Positions 1-12,496 are shown, counted from the first letter of the stretch. The stretch: DNA of 45,644 bases from Spirogloea muscicola (GCA_009602725.1 WELB01000093.1:23010-68653), one strand, 5' to 3'. The notes: generated by a model from the sequence alone, not told the origin. Made by a program: numbers and translations.

Positions 1-221
1 GGGGGGGGGAGGGGGGGGTGGGGGGGGGGTGGGGGGGAGGGAGAGCCGTGCCAGGGGTATAAGAACTCGCGCTGCTCTACGCTTTCTCACACAGCTCCTC
101 TGTACCGCCTCCTGTCTCTCCTGCCCGCAGCAGCCTCTCGCGAGCACGCACCACCTCTGAATCAAGGCCTGCCCTCCGCCGCCTCCATCTTCTCCGCCGC
201 TCAGCAAGCCCGGCTGCCGCG
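1..221 (+). promoter_or_regulatory. Upstream region of the PAN/root-cap gene with TATA-like box
   Basis: The first 40 bases are almost pure G with single A or T interruptions, a run that could form G-quadruplexes and is also typical of a contig edge. A TATA-like element (TATAAG) lies at 58-63, about 160 bases before the ATG at 222, and is followed by pyrimidine-rich sequence that would be the 5' UTR. The next stretch is C-rich with no other ORF I believe in. The TATA assignment rests only on motif and position. Confidence 0.4.
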
Positions 222-1842
222 ATGGCCAAGCTCACCGCCGCGCTCGTGGCGGTGCTGTGCCTGGCGCACGCCGCCACGGCCTCCATCGGCCTCTACTCTG
301 GCCCCGTCTCCGCGGACCCCAAGACGTGGGTGTCGGCCGACAAGACCATCACGGACAAGCACAACTCCACCTGTCCGCCCTGGTCGTCCTTCCCCACGCC
401 CGGCAAGGGCTGCACCAACACCACCTGCGGCACGATGTTCTTCAAGGCCAAGTTCGAGCTGCCCCAGGCGCAGGCGCACCGCATCTCCACCATCTTCGCC
501 GTCACCACGATCGGCCAGTGCTGCAACCTTTGCAGGTGAGAACCCCACGCTACCGCATCCTTTCTGGAGGCTTCGTACCTGGTGTTGCCATGCTTGCTGC
601 CACCGCCACCAAGGCGTATCTTGGGCAATTACGGGGTCATCACACGAGTGGAATCGGTAACATGACCATGGTAGGGTGCCCATTGGAGATCTCTCTCTGT
701 CACTTGCTCATTGCTTGACCGACTGCCTCTGGTGAGCAGGACGACGGCGGCGTGCTCGCTGTACATGTGGGAGCTGCAGAAGAACGCATGCACGCTGCTC
801 AAGCCGACGGTGTGCACACAGGGTACCGACAAGGTGCCATTCACCACCGCCGGCAGCCAAGATTCACGCGTGTTCTTCGACAACTGCGAGTACCCCATCT
901 TCGTCGGCGGCCTCTGCAACCCCAACGTCGTCAACGACCCCCACTTCACGGGCGCCCAGGGCACGCGCTTCGACTTCAACGGCCTGCCCGACCGCACCTT
1001 CTGCCTCGTCTCCGACAAAGCTCTGCACGTGAACATGAAGCTCAGCGGCTACCTGGACTCTCGCACCGCCGGCGCCACCGCCTTCAAGAACGGCAAGGCC
1101 ATCCGCACCTGGATCCGCGAGCTCGGCCTCCTGTGGACCGTCAACGGCGTCCGCCACACCGCCGTGCTCGTCGCGCGCTCGGGCAAGCAGCAGGAGCGCG
1201 GCGCTGGCTACATGGCCCGCATCGAGGCTGATGGCCAGGAGGTCCCTCGTCTCACTGTAAGCAACCCCCCCTCCTCTCTCCCACTCTTCCGCAGACCCAT
1301 CTTCCTTCCCACTCTTCCGCATACCATCTTCCTCTCCACGTGCTCATGCAGAGGTCCTGAGTTTATTCTGCTACGTTGTGCAGCTCGGCGATACCATCTC
1401 CCTGGGCGACAAGACCGCGACCCTGACTTTCGCTGGGTACGAGAAGACCGGTCCTTATGACGTCGACCTCTACACGCTGTCCATCCCCGGCCTGCTGGAG
1501 GCTGAGGTCCGCCTGCGCGTCGCCCACCCTCTCCTCCAGACCAAGGACGACGCCCAGGTGCACATCAACGTGCAGCTCCTCGACCTCGAGTTCTCGCCGG
1601 AGGTGCACGGCGTGCTCGGGCAGACATACCGCGACGACCACACCGAGCGCGCGCTCAAGTACAGCTCGCTCGTCGAGCTCATGGGCCACCGCATCGCCGC
1701 CGACGGCGAGGAGGGCAAGGGCTTCCTTGACGGCACACCTGCCATGTACGAGAGCTCCTCCATCCTCGCCGCTGATTGCAAGTTCTCCCGCTACGGCTCC
1801 GCCATCGCCGCCGTCGGCGTCTCCAGCGAGGAGACCGCCTAA
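222..1842 (+). CDS. Secreted protein with PAN/apple-like segment, vWD-like segment and C-terminal root-cap domain
   Basis: Three exons (222-535, 740-1256, 1384-1842) join in phase to 429 codons, with GT-AG introns of 204 and 127 bases. The N-terminus is a clear signal peptide (hydrophobic residues 5-20, cleavage probably after ATA). A cysteine-rich segment follows, with CCNLC around residues 100-104, C110 and W115, resembling a PAN/apple domain. NDPHFTG at 170-176 resembles the start of a von Willebrand D-type module. The C-terminal third contains HGVLGQTYR at about 352-360, the hallmark of the plant root-cap/LEA-like family. No transmembrane segment is visible, so the product is probably extracellular or wall-associated. 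Function is unknown for the family; adhesion or carbohydrate binding through the PAN part is a guess. The first intron splits the PAN segment directly after the CC-x2-C motif. Confidence 0.85.
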
Positions 1843-1892
1843 GTGCCTGCACTCCACCACTGCCACCTCCCTCCCCCCAGCAGTGCATGCTC

Positions 1893-1898
1893 AATAAA
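1893..1898 (+). terminator. AATAAA polyadenylation-type signal
   Basis: AATAAA lies 51 bases after the stop codon of the PAN/root-cap gene, in a short C-rich 3' UTR. Many chlorophytes use TGTAA instead, so this canonical hexamer is notable if functional. I saw neither signal clearly behind the other genes. Confidence 0.45.
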
Positions 1899-2670
1899 AG
1901 GCCGCTTGAGTTGTGACCCTCACAGCCCATACGTGCCCTCCTGCTTCTGTGGCTTCCGCTTCCGCCGCTAGCCACGATCACCATAAGCACAGGCCTCGCT
2001 GCCTGCCCAGACTCCTCCCCCTCTTCCACCCACCAGCACGCGATTAAGCACTTGGCGCTAACCGCCGCGCAATCGCTTCCTAGTCCAGTCAATTCCCAGA
2101 CATTCAGATTCTTTTATTTTTGGCACACACTGCTAACAATAAGCGACTCGCTGGGTCTGCACCCTGGCAAAGTACAGTGCCTCCGGGCACCTGTGAGGCC
2201 TGAGCCCCACAACTTTCTGAGTGGAGATTTGAGCTCCCTGTGGTCTCAAATGTGCAAATATGGGCCTGAGCCCTTCTATCGTATATATGAGCTTTTCATC
2301 ATCCCTCCATTCCTGCCTGAGCCCGAGCTTGTGTCGGGAAGTCGTATCTTTAATAATCTGCTCTTGCTTCTCTACACTTGCCTCAAACCCACTCGCTGCA
2401 TCTGCTGCTTCCTCCAATTCCACGGGCTTGCTGCTGAAAGTGTCGAATACATCTACTCGCCCTTGCAGATTCTTTGGATCCCCTTACATGCGGTTGCCCT
2501 CCCGCATGTCCTCCTTGCCTTATGCTCAAACACATACTAATGCTTCCCCTCCTTCGAGTTCGTTAATTCATCATCAAAGCATCATTGAGCAACTCTTTAG
2601 AATACCAACTTCCTGAGCTCAATAGCTTGATTGATATGACCAATCCAAGGACAGACCAGTGGCAAAAACC
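1899..2670. other. Intergenic, between PAN/root-cap gene and TPC carrier gene
   Basis: The two flanking genes converge here. The stretch is AT-richer than the exons and should contain both 3' UTRs. I see no coding exon, repeat copy or RNA gene in it. Confidence 0.5.
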
Positions 2671-4926
2671 TCAGGCTGGCGTGGTAAATTGCTGCAGCCA
2701 TCGCACAGCTCCCTCGTACACAACAAGCGTAATGGCAGCCGAGGGTGCGGCCTTGATCACTGATGGCAGCGTGCCCTTGTAAAGTCCCCGCCACCCTTCA
2801 AGTTGCACGATCTTGCGCACGGCATCACCCATGTTCCGGTAAGCTTTCACCTGGATTGGCGCGCCATACCTCGGATCCCTCACCAGGCCCTCTACCTGAG
2901 TATGTGATAGAGAGCGCCAAGTAGTCAAATACTGCATGAAGCACACTGTATACTGATAGTTGGACGCCTTGAGCAACTAAAGATTACCTGTCAATGCTTG
3001 AGCTGCTGAGATTATGTCTGGGGTACCCACTGATATGCCGGGCAAAGGTTGCAGATACGAGGGGTTTAGATGTGCTGGGACCTGGAAGCGTTTCTTCACG
3101 AGGTCTAAGGGGTGGCACACTGTCTTGGCAATAGTACCAGCAGCCAGCCCTGATAAGAACCGATCCATGGTTGTCAACTCGGCACTCGGGTCATCTCGCG
3201 CCCGCGAGGTGGTGTAGGCCTGCCGCCTCCAATGCTGCAGATGACAGCCGCACACCCGGGTTACCGGTAGCCACGCTGAGAATGAAGATGTCCCAAGTTC
3301 GCTGCCTCAAGCATCCTAGGGCTGAGTGGAGCCTGTCAGCACGGTGCAAAGCAGCGCAGATCGGTGCCGGCCATACCGCTGCCCAGGCCTTGAATAAGTC
3401 GTAAAGGCCGAACTGGAGGCCGGCATACGGCACAATCTCCACGAGTGTGGGAGTGAGGCCAGCATACAGGCCTCGAACTCCCCTGGTCCGCAGGATGGCT
3501 AGCAAAGCGGAACTCATGGACAAGTAGACCTGCAATGCAATCAGCAGTGTCTAGTTGTCAATGCCTCAGCTGTGGCCATTATCCATTACCTATGCAAGCA
3601 GCTGAGGTGTTGGGATCAAGATGTAAGGAATCTGCTCAAACGCGTGGCAAACCACTTGAACAATGACCTTAGTCATATTAGATAGGAAAGCTGTGTGGTT
3701 CTGCACCGCTTTGCCTGTCAGCCCGGCACGAACCTTGGGCTCACCCTGGGACGCCAGGATGGTGCGGAGGAGGTCAAAGGGGTATGAGCAAACAGTTGCC
3801 GCAGCGCCCGCCAGTGCTCCTCCCACGAATGACAGGGTCGGATTGAGCTTCCGCTGGTCGTCTGCCACCAGTGAACCCGCAAAAGCACCGGCCTCAGGCC
3901 AGGTACCGACTACGCCACAGGTAATGCAGAAGCTGCAGGCCGGTGGCAGGCAGCCACCACGCCACCCTCAACTCGTTGGCATGGCTGTCACTGGGGTGCA
4001 GAGGATGCACCTTCCGCAGCTGGGCCGAGCACCCAGAACCGGAACCTGTAGAGAACCACAAACTGCACTGCGGTGTAGGGCATCACCAGGAGCAGCGCCG
4101 GGACGGTCCCCCTCCAGAAGCCCTGCGATGCAGCGGCAGGCGAATACGCTAGGAGTGAGCACCAGCATTGTAAACTCCAAGGGCTGTGCTTCTTGGAGTG
4201 CTGCTCTGTTCCCTTTGTGCAGCACAATGTGGACAGGCAGCAGGCCATTCGCCGGTCTTCTGAAGTGGACAGTCACCCGACCAGGACACCAGCCTGACAG
4301 GAGCTTCGGGACGCAAAAGAAGGGGCGGTGGAGATGGGACATGAGAATGAGAAGTGTGGGCTTGGTGCTGACTCTGATGCCTTCCTCGCGGTATATCTCC
4401 CGGGCCGCCTGCAGCACACCCGTGTACTTGGAAGCAACGGCGGCCGCAACTGCGCTGCGGTCCTGACGCAGCAGCCGCCGGCCTGTAGGCTCAAGCTGGA
4501 CCTGGTGGCGGAAACCCAAAGGAGGTACACACGCTGAAGGTGAGCCACTCGCTATCACTGACTGGACATTAAGTTACAAAGAAGGTGGAGGCACGCAATA
4601 TGCTCGACTGCACGATGCCCAGCAAAGGGGCAGCCCAGCGCGTTGAGATTGAAGATACAGGCTCGAGTCAGCGCACCGCCTCGACTCCAAGCAGTACAGC
4701 AGCAGTGGCACAGAGCCGACGTCTCGCCTGCAGGCACGACGTCTCGCTTGCGACGGACCTGGAAGCGGATTTTGATGACGTCGAGGGGCGAGACGACGAC
4801 GCGCGCGGCGGCCCCAGCCGCAGCGCCGGCGATGGTGTCCACTAGAGGCCGCGGGATGCACGGCTGCTGGTGGCTCGGCGAGGCCCCCCCACCGTCGCCG
4901 CCGTCGGTATCCGGCGCCTTCCCCAT
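2671..4926 (-). CDS. TPC1: Mitochondrial thiamine pyrophosphate carrier (SLC25A19/TPC1-like)
   Basis: Seven exons on the minus strand, 5' to 3': 4926-4759, 4501-4373, 4122-4033, 3892-3734, 3529-3377, 3219-3082, 2895-2671. They give 354 codons (353 aa), the usual length. The three repeats carry the carrier signature: SPLDVIK near residues 46-52, YPFDLLR near 166-172 and HPLDLVK near 269-275. The segments [33 protein letters not shown] and [18 protein letters not shown] are specific to the thiamine diphosphate carrier clade rather than to ATP/ADP or phosphate carriers. The family exchanges cytosolic TPP across the inner membrane for matrix enzymes such as pyruvate and 2-oxoglutarate dehydrogenase. 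The acceptor of exon 4 (3892) is the weakest junction; its pyrimidine tract is poor. The start at 4926 is the first ATG in frame before the first helix. Most donors are weak (for example GTCCGT and GTTCGT). Confidence 0.9.
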
Positions 4927-5900
4927 GTAGACGACCACGTTCGGGCTGCGACGAGTGCCAAGGCCGGGCCGGCGGCAGCGGCGGCGGCGGCGCTCCCACT
5001 ACGGCGCCCGGCTGCCGCGGCGAGCCCATGGGGGNACCGGCGCCTCACGTCAGGGATGGCGTGCTGTGGCAGCCGGCGGCCGCCGGGCGCAGCTCAGGCG
5101 GCGGCGGCGGCGGCAGCAGCTGCCCCACAGCTTCCCAGATTCCACCATCAACTCTGAGCTCCTCCATGGGGCCCGACAGACACCCCACTCGGCCTGATCT
5201 CCTTCCACAAGGAGGAGCTCATTTCTTCTTGGGCTGGCCAGTCTCAGCCATCGCCCCTTCACTGGAAGAGGCATCCTGTCATACTACAAGTGCTCCTGTC
5301 ATGTGGGCAGGCACTCGCAAACACTTGTCCGTGCTTTGGGGCTGGCCCTTCTCAGCCACCGCCCGCTGTGGAAGATCACCTTCTCTGCTTTACGGTCTTG
5401 GCTTTTGTACTCATGACTTCCCCTCACCTATATCATCATCACAATATGCATTGTGCCACCACACTGCTTGAAATGCTGCAGAGGTGGGAGGAGTTGCACA
5501 GAGAGCGCAGCCGGCCTGCAGCCAGGGGTAATACTGCACCCTGACCGACTTTGGCTTTGAAACTTTGCGAGCTGGAACATGGCCGCCAGCTCAAAGTATG
5601 CTTGAGTAGGACAAGCTCAATTTGCTTTGCTTTGCCTTTCAACTGCTAATTCTTGCTGTTGCAATCAGAGCGCACGCTTGTCATGCTTGCAGAGACCAGG
5701 ACAATCTAAGTGTGTCAGGACAACTACAAGAGTCCAAGAGCGCAAGGCACAAGCACCAAGAGATACAGCAAAGGGAACAGTGACTTCGACCACCCACCCA
5801 AAAGGGCGTATCTACTGTACTTGTTATGCAACCACCATGCTTGTTGTGTCCTCCAGCAGTGAAGTGAGCTAGTACTCCATATAATATACATCATCAAGAA
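4927..5900. other. Intergenic: upstream of TPC carrier, with short dispersed repeat copies
   Basis: The first 250 bases are very GC-rich with CGG-type runs and one undetermined base at 5035; they should hold the TPC promoter and 5' UTR. Two short repeat copies with a GGGCTGGCC core lie at about 5219-5271 and 5333-5375 and belong to the family also seen near 11.2-11.8 kb. From 5400 to 5900 there is AT-richer DNA downstream of the ARP4 stop. No exon was recognised. Confidence 0.45.
5035..5035. other. Single undetermined base
   Basis: One N within a GC-rich stretch upstream of the TPC carrier. It does not touch a coding exon in my models. Confidence 0.99.
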
Positions 5901-8900
5901 TTACGGGCACTTCCGGTGCACGTAATGGGCACCGTGCTCCTCATACCTGGCTCAGCCACGTAAGGGTCAGAAGCTGATAGCCAAATTAGTCTCAGTCTGC
6001 ACTCTCAAGCTCCAGTGTGATGCCAGAGCAGCTGGGGGCATGTGAGATGCATATGTGACATTCACAAAGTTCCAGCATGAGAAACCTACTCAGATTTTGA
6101 AAACCACATCTGCTGGAACGACCCCATGGATGCCAGGATGCTGCCGCCAATCCAGACACTGCCACCAGAAGACGTCACAGATCTCAGATGGGTGTCTAAG
6201 AAATCTGCTTTTTGATACATCCACAAGAATGATCTGGCAACTTCAGCTGATGCAAGTGCACTCAGCGGAACTCAGAAACACCTGAAGCGGCGCTCAATGC
6301 TGTTGCCACTTGCGAGGACCTTCACCCGTGCCGCTGGAGGTGCTTCCTGAAGCGACGAGTAGACGATGAGTAGAGAATAAGAACGTCAAAAGAAAGTCAC
6401 AGACAATTACTTGGCTCCTTGGAGCTCGATATAGAAGTTTGGAAGAACTCTGGCTCAGAATAAGAAAGACACACTGCTTGTCAAGGAAAGGGAAGCATAA
6501 GGACAGCGGAGCGCACATCTAGGAGCTCCTTCTCAAGTCGCTCCTTCATCTGCTGCATGACGGTGCTGCCTCCTGACAACTGGTCCATCAAGTGGAGGCA
6601 GCAGGAGTAAATGTGGAGGATGGTGCACAGCAAAACATTATCGACCAATTCATTAGATTCAGTCAAGTCGACGTTGAAATAGGGCGTTTGAAAGCTTGCA
6701 CGGCCTAACAAAGAGATCTTGCTTCAGTAAGTACCAGGACGCTGCTGAAAAGATCACGCCTGACATCCGCGTCACACTTGTTGATGCTCTCAATGACCTG
6801 GCATCGCTCGCACGCAAATGTAAAGTATAGTGCAGCCAAATAGGCGGGTGCTGAGGCAGCCTCAATAGATGTTGAAACAGGTCATATGTTGCAAGAATGT
6901 ACTGTACTGTCTGCCAGCGCCTGAAGGTTCGCAGTGAATACCATTTGCGGAAGGCCCTGCAAGCCCTCAATAGGAAAGTCCTCCATCTTTGGTACAGTCT
7001 GCACGAGTCATAAACGTAGGTATTGTTAACAATTTGATTCTTGTCGGCAGTATCAGCAGTACAGAGGAAATGAACTATTGATGAGAGCTTAAGTACGTCC
7101 GAGGACAATCATTGTGAAGGTGCTCACTTTCACAATGGCGGGGTTGAACAAGGCTTCAGCCACTCTGAAGCGATCACTCCCGACTTCGATCATCCTACAA
7201 CATGTTGGTCCCCAACGATGTGATGACATGCAGCAAAAGACTTGGAGATCGACCCAGAGTGTCATAAAAGCAGCAATATACATTGCCGTAGATAGTGCCA
7301 TATCTACAGAGAAACACCGGTCTCAATCAGGGGCACACCTGCTGCACTGGCTATGAACGGCCTAGATAAAGGTCACGCAAACCATGCAAGAACTTGACCA
7401 GAAGGTGATCTTGTGATCCCTATTGTCATTCTACGTCAAAATTGAACAGGCGTGCTTAGAGCGTACTGGCCATCAGGTAGCTCATAGGGAGTGGTAGGGA
7501 TGTTGGTGTAGGCGCTCTCTGTGCGTTGAGAATGACCAATGACGATCAGGGCGTCAAATAATGCAAAGCACTGTACAAGCTGAGCAACTTCAAGCAGTTG
7601 CAATGTTTGTGTGCGAATCTCGTGAGAAAGTGCAAGTGAAAGGTGGTCAGATCCACGGGCTGAACCCTCGGACGACTAACCCTATACAGTAGCTAATACT
7701 TCACCTTACATTTCTATCCAGGCAACAGGAAGTCTTGTCAGCTGCAGGCTGCTTCTTACCTTCAAAAGCTGAATCAGGTACCCGGCAGACTGTTTCTTTC
7801 ATATCTGCTGCCACTGCTCTCTGCATAAGGCAAACTTGTCTACATTCAGGGCAGTGCATCTCTGCTTTTGTGGTCTGCTGTCCCTTACCAATCAGATGAG
7901 AAGAGTAGAGACTGTACTTGACTGTGTATGTCTTAGATTCTGCAAAACACAGATATAAAGTTGTTGCACAAAAGTAGAGCAATCTGAGTACAAACCTGCA
8001 TGTAGGCCCGATAGGATTCTGCAGTCTTTGGGAACTCCAGGTTGACAACCTGAGCATGAGAACTGCAGTATTTAAATCTATGAAAAATCTGACTGGAGCA
8101 CACGAGAGCGTGTTATTCGACTTGTTGGTCTTGCCAAAGCTGCAAGCACCGCCAGGTCAAGCAGGGTGCACGGACACTGCAGATGAGCACCTCAAACTCC
8201 CCAGGCTGCACCTCCTTCCGCTTGAAGGAATATCGAGGCCTGATCTGATCCAAAGGTTGCAAGGTGTCACTTTACTTATTGCACCCATTGAGACAGGTTT
8301 TTGGAGGCAAATTCACAGCAAGAAGCAGTCACACTTCTCAGGTCCAGGACAGGCACTCTGTGCAACGAGACAAGGGTTGTCCCAATGCTGTCCCAGTTGT
8401 CTAACTGGATATATTGCTCATGTACTTCGTGCAGTAACAGCAGTGGTCTTAGGTGCTCACCGTGACTCCTCTGCCTTCCATGAGGTTGAGCATGCACTCT
8501 GTCAATACATCTCCTCCAATCACTGTCCTCCCAATAGACTGTATTGCAAGAAAGTGGAGATATTACATCAGTATTCATTTGAGCATATGGAATGAGGTGC
8601 CAAGCTCTAGGATAATGGGCGTGGCAGTCACAACTATAGTGCACGTTACATCCTACATAGGAGAGGTAGTCTAGTATGTCCTTAAGCTGAAAGCAAGCAA
8701 GCCACACCGTTCACACCTTCTGCAGAACATATCCATCATGGACAGCAGCGATTGTAGTCCCAGAGCATCCGCTAAGAATGGTGAGCAGTTTACAGATTCA
8801 GTATCGTGTACGCTACGCAACTGTATACCGAGGCTTTAGAGAGTAGTGCTCTTGTGCAAACAACGTCCTGCCTTCTAAGCTTTGTACACGCTGCAGAGCT

Positions 8901-10814
8901 GCTTGCCAATAACTGCTGACTTAAGTTGCTTCAGTTCGTCCTTTCACCTGTCCACCACAAGTGCCGTAGACCTAGCTGAAGCGAATGAAGTGAGGACCTG
9001 CAAGTTGGGTAGCGTGACACAATGTGTGAGCCTCAACAACACCAACGCCGCCACCTTCGTCTTGCAGTAACAATGCATGCGAGCTTTATCTCTCCAAAGC
9101 TTTAAGCAAAGACAGTGTCAGAGGAAGACAAGTGCTTCGTCAGTCTTCTTCAGTCCATCACGTGCCATCATGCAAGGTGGTGCCTGATGCAAGGTGTCTT
9201 TAAGCGCCAAATATGCTGTGGACTCCCCAGACAGTGTGCAATGTCATAGCAAGGGAGGCACATTTGCGGACTCACGGCATTCTTGGCCAGGAAAAGTGCC
9301 GGCACGGACTGTGTCTCAAACATCAGCTCAACACACCTGCTCACACAGTTCTCGCAGGTCAGCAGGCACGCTGCCATTGCCCTTGATAGAGTTGCTTTCA
9401 TCAGGGTGTCTCGAACATGGGCTCAGCAAACCTGCCCACATCATACTCGCAGGTCAGACTGCAAGCTGCCATAAGCTATAGAATATTTCCTCGTCAGGCT
9501 ACGAGTACTAAATGGTGGCTGCCCACCTCAAGACACAGGTGCAACTCACCGCTCTCGCAGTGACGCTGCGACAAAGGAGGGCTCAGCCAGCAGCATGGGA
9601 TGCTCCTGCGGGTTGATCAGCAGCCTGTCCCTGCACCCACTCCCCAACCCTGCCATCCTGTCAGAACTGGGACTTGCCATTTGCGGTCTGTGTATGCAAT
9701 TGCAAGAAGAAGCTACTTGGAGCGTGGGCAAGGCTGTGCTCGGTGCACCTCAGTGCGTGATTCCACAGGGCCTCCACCAGCTCCCAGTCTGCAACTTGAC
9801 CATCCTTCATAGCAGGCACGGCCTGCACTGCACGGATGTTCGTCGGCGTGAGAGCATGAGTGGCAACGTGTGGCCCGCTTGATATCTAGAGCATGCAGAA
9901 ATCCATATTGAGCATTTTCAGGGTGCAGGTACCAGCAACTTCCAACTCACGGCTACTTCAGGAGAGAGCTTGTTCAAGAGCAGCCACCTCGCACTGATCG
10001 CGCCGATAGCCCAGCGCAGAGGCCCCGGCGTAGAGCTTCCTTGCGCCCTTCTGCTGTGAGCCTTCCTTGCCATTGGCAGCTGGGTGGCTGACACCATTCT
10101 GGTCGGCCTCGGACTGAGCAACGACGCCCACAACCTGCAGCATTGGTGTACTAACTTAAAGTCTGTGTCCTTATTGCTGCTTCGGCTGTAAGAGCTTGAT
10201 GGCCGCAAGGGCGTGCATGGCGCTCCACAGCGGCGCCAGGAAATCTATGTCGAGCCGTATCCCTCTGGCCCGTCCCAGGGAGTGGGCGCGTCTAAGTCTA
10301 GTCAGGTCAAGGCTGAAGTCGGCCGTCCTGAAGGTGACGGCCTGCGCCAAGCAAGGTCAGCCTGGGGTTTGGCAGGCACTGCTTTCATGCTGAGGGTTCT
10401 GAGGGACGGGGTGCTTGGTCTGCAGGAAGCTCAGTGGGCCTTGTCGCGAGCCATTGCCGTGCCCTCCGGCTGCCAATGGCAATGGGCCCGCTGGCTGGTC
10501 AGGCAGCGGCAGGGGCACCTCCCAGCAGCCCGCTTCTCTCACCGAGGGGAAGACGGCCTTGGGGGAGTCCTCGCCCGCGTAGCCGGCCTTGATGGCGTGG
10601 GAGCCCAAGTCGAGCACGATCGCCGAAACCTCGTCTGCAGCGGACGCCCACTTGGGTGAGCACCATCGCAGGGGCTCAAGCAAGCGCCCCTGTCGTTGAT
10701 CCTGCCCTGCCGGAAGACGGGCCTACGCGCCTCCGGCCTGACGGCTGGCCCTCGCAAAATGATCGTCTTCATAGCTGAGGCCAGTTGAGAAAGCAGCTCA
10801 CCTCCACCGTACAT
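5901..10814 (-). CDS. ARP4: Actin-related protein 4 (chromatin remodelling/NuA4 subunit)
   Basis: Twenty coding exons, 5' to 3' on the minus strand: 10814-10802, 10634-10543, 10134-9988, 9822-9749, 9630-9550, 9336-9276, 8997-8948, 8771-8717, 8538-8461, 8244-8191, 8049-7996, 7820-7760, 7518-7467, 7194-7128, 6998-6942, 6797-6735, 6579-6517, 6346-6282, 6158-6090, 5946-5901. All phases agree; the product is 433 aa, against about 440 in plants. The start MYGGDEVSAIV, the nucleotide-binding loop [25 protein letters not shown], the second phosphate loop [58 protein letters not shown] and the ending EYEEHG...RKCP place it in the ARP4/BAF53 group. ARP4 is a nuclear subunit of SWR1, INO80 and NuA4 complexes. 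VVDSG is closer to the animal and actin form than to the plant VVDCG. Exon 1 has only 13 coding bases. Donor sites are unusually loose (GTGCAC, GTGCGC, GTGTTT, GTATTC). Confidence 0.93.
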
Positions 10815-11222
10815 GGCGGCGGCGGCGACCCCGGCTGACGCAGGGTGCAGTGCTCAGCGGCAGAGCTGGAGGCCTCGGCGGGCGGTGTCGGCGGCGGCGG
10901 TGCCAAGGCCTTGGCGGCGCGGTCGCGTCTCCAGCGCCGGAGCTGCCGGCATGGCCGCTGACAGGCTTTGGCGCCGGAGCTCCGGGCGGGCCTCGCGGCG
11001 TGCCCGGAGGTGCGGCGGGGGACACTGCAGTGGCGCCCCCAAAGGGTGTTGCAGACCGGCGTTGTAGGGAACTGTTTCGACGTCGTGGCGAGAGTGATGA
11101 AAGAGGAAAGGGTCTTTTTCCGGTCTGACTTGAAGCTGCTTAGGCAGGGGTTACTGAGACTCGCTGTAGTCTCGTGCATGCTGTATGGGTTTGGCGCCTT
11201 TCGGCCCTTTGGACCTTGTTCA

Positions 11223-11760
11223 TTCTTTCCGGGCTGGCCATTGACAGCCCTCGCCCTCTTTGGAATCGCTTGTAGGCCCCTCCAAACCTTTGTCAATTCT
11301 TTTTGGGCTGGCTTTTCGCAGCCCTTGCCCCCATTGGGAGTGCCACTTCTTCTTTGAAAGAGCTTACTTCTTCACTTGAAGTCCTCATTGGAAGAAACAG
11401 TTCTTCCATGTGACAGTCAGCTCAGTCTCCAGCGCTCCCTGGCTCACGCACCTTTGTCAATTCCTTTTTGGGCTGGCTTTTCGCAGCCCTTGCCCCCATT
11501 GGGAGTGCCACTTCTCTCACGCAGTCCACTTGCGAGCAGAACGCGCTGTGGCTGCTGCATCTGGGTCTAGGCGGGATGCCTCTTTCCCAGCTCCGAGGTA
11601 CTCCGACGTGCTGCTGCTCACTCGTGGTTACTAAGCTTCCATCTGCAGTAGTCTCGTGTCTAGCTGTGTGGTTTTAGGCGCCTTCTGGCTCTTTGGACCT
11701 TGTCCAGTCTTTTGGGGCTGGCCTTTCCCAGCCCCTACCTTCTATGGGAGAGCACTTTCG
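11223..11760 (+). repeat. Cluster of GGGCTGGC-core dispersed repeat copies
   Basis: The clearest pair is 11287-11351 and 11451-11516, about 64 bases nearly identical apart from a one-base insertion, starting at CCTTTGTCAATTC and ending at GGGAGTGCCACTTCT. Looser copies with the GGGCTGGCC core start near 11225 and 11706. An inverted copy with few changes lies at 21676-21745. No coding capacity or terminal inverted repeat is apparent, so the element type is unknown. Confidence 0.7.
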
Positions 11761-12424
11761 TCTTTCTTCTTTGGAAGAGCTCACTTCTTCCTATTCCGGA
11801 AGTAATGAGCTCTTCCAAGCTCTCCTTCGGTAATTCTTAACTTTTTCCTTTGGCAGAGCTGCAACTCTGAGGGAGGCGAGGGCTGTGAGGGCGATGAGCG
11901 AGCAATTTCGGATGGTAGCCTGTCTGGACCTGTATGTGCTCGCTGGAAGATTATTGAGAGCCCCTCAGTAGCTGTCGCCCAAGTACCTCAGCCCCACTTG
12001 GCCCGGGGCTTCGTTATGTATAGCCCCGCCACTTCTTGCCCTTTTTCTTGGGCATGAACAAACTCGTACGACTTGGCCTCCCTTGCTGGTACATGCGCAC
12101 CTCGCGCCTTCCTCCGCATGCCACCCGAAGGGAGGCCGGTTTGGGGCAGCTCAGGCTGCCGACTTAAGTAGCTGTCGACGACATAACGGGCAGCTTGCCC
12201 GGCAGCACCCGCCGTTAGAAGGAGGCCTCTCATCGATAGTTGAGGGCCAAGTCGCTTCGGGGCAGGCGGCGAATCAGAGGCGCCGGCCGGCTCGACCAGC
12301 CAATTGGAGGCGTCGCCAGTGCCGGGCGACCCTGCCGGCCGGCCCCGCGCCCGGGGCCAGCAGTGTGAATTAGCCAGGGGGTGCTTTCCCACCTGCGAGC
12401 CTTTGCGCCGCACAGACGCGCGAG

Positions 12425-12496
12425 GGCGACACAGCCCTTATATTGGTCACACAATGCATAAGGGCTGTGTCGCCAAATATTGGTCACACAATGCAT
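12425..12496. repeat. Perfect 16-bp inverted repeat with flanking 19-bp direct repeat
   Basis: The left arm GGCGACACAGCCCTTA (12425-12440) is the exact reverse complement of 12459-12474, with an 18-base spacer. The spacer sequence, plus one base, recurs directly downstream at 12478-12496. A stable hairpin is expected in single-stranded form. It lies in the shared upstream region of ARP4 and the E2 gene; it may be a small mobile-element remnant or a replication-slippage product. Confidence 0.8.

Noticed and set aside
1-40. Telomere or origin at the poly-G start
   Set aside because: The run lacks any repeated telomere unit such as TTTAGGG; it looks like a low-complexity contig edge.
7821-7839. 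Longer ARP4 exon starting at 7839
   Set aside because: Phase from the previous exon does not fit; the acceptor at 7820 gives the expected [19 protein letters not shown] continuity.
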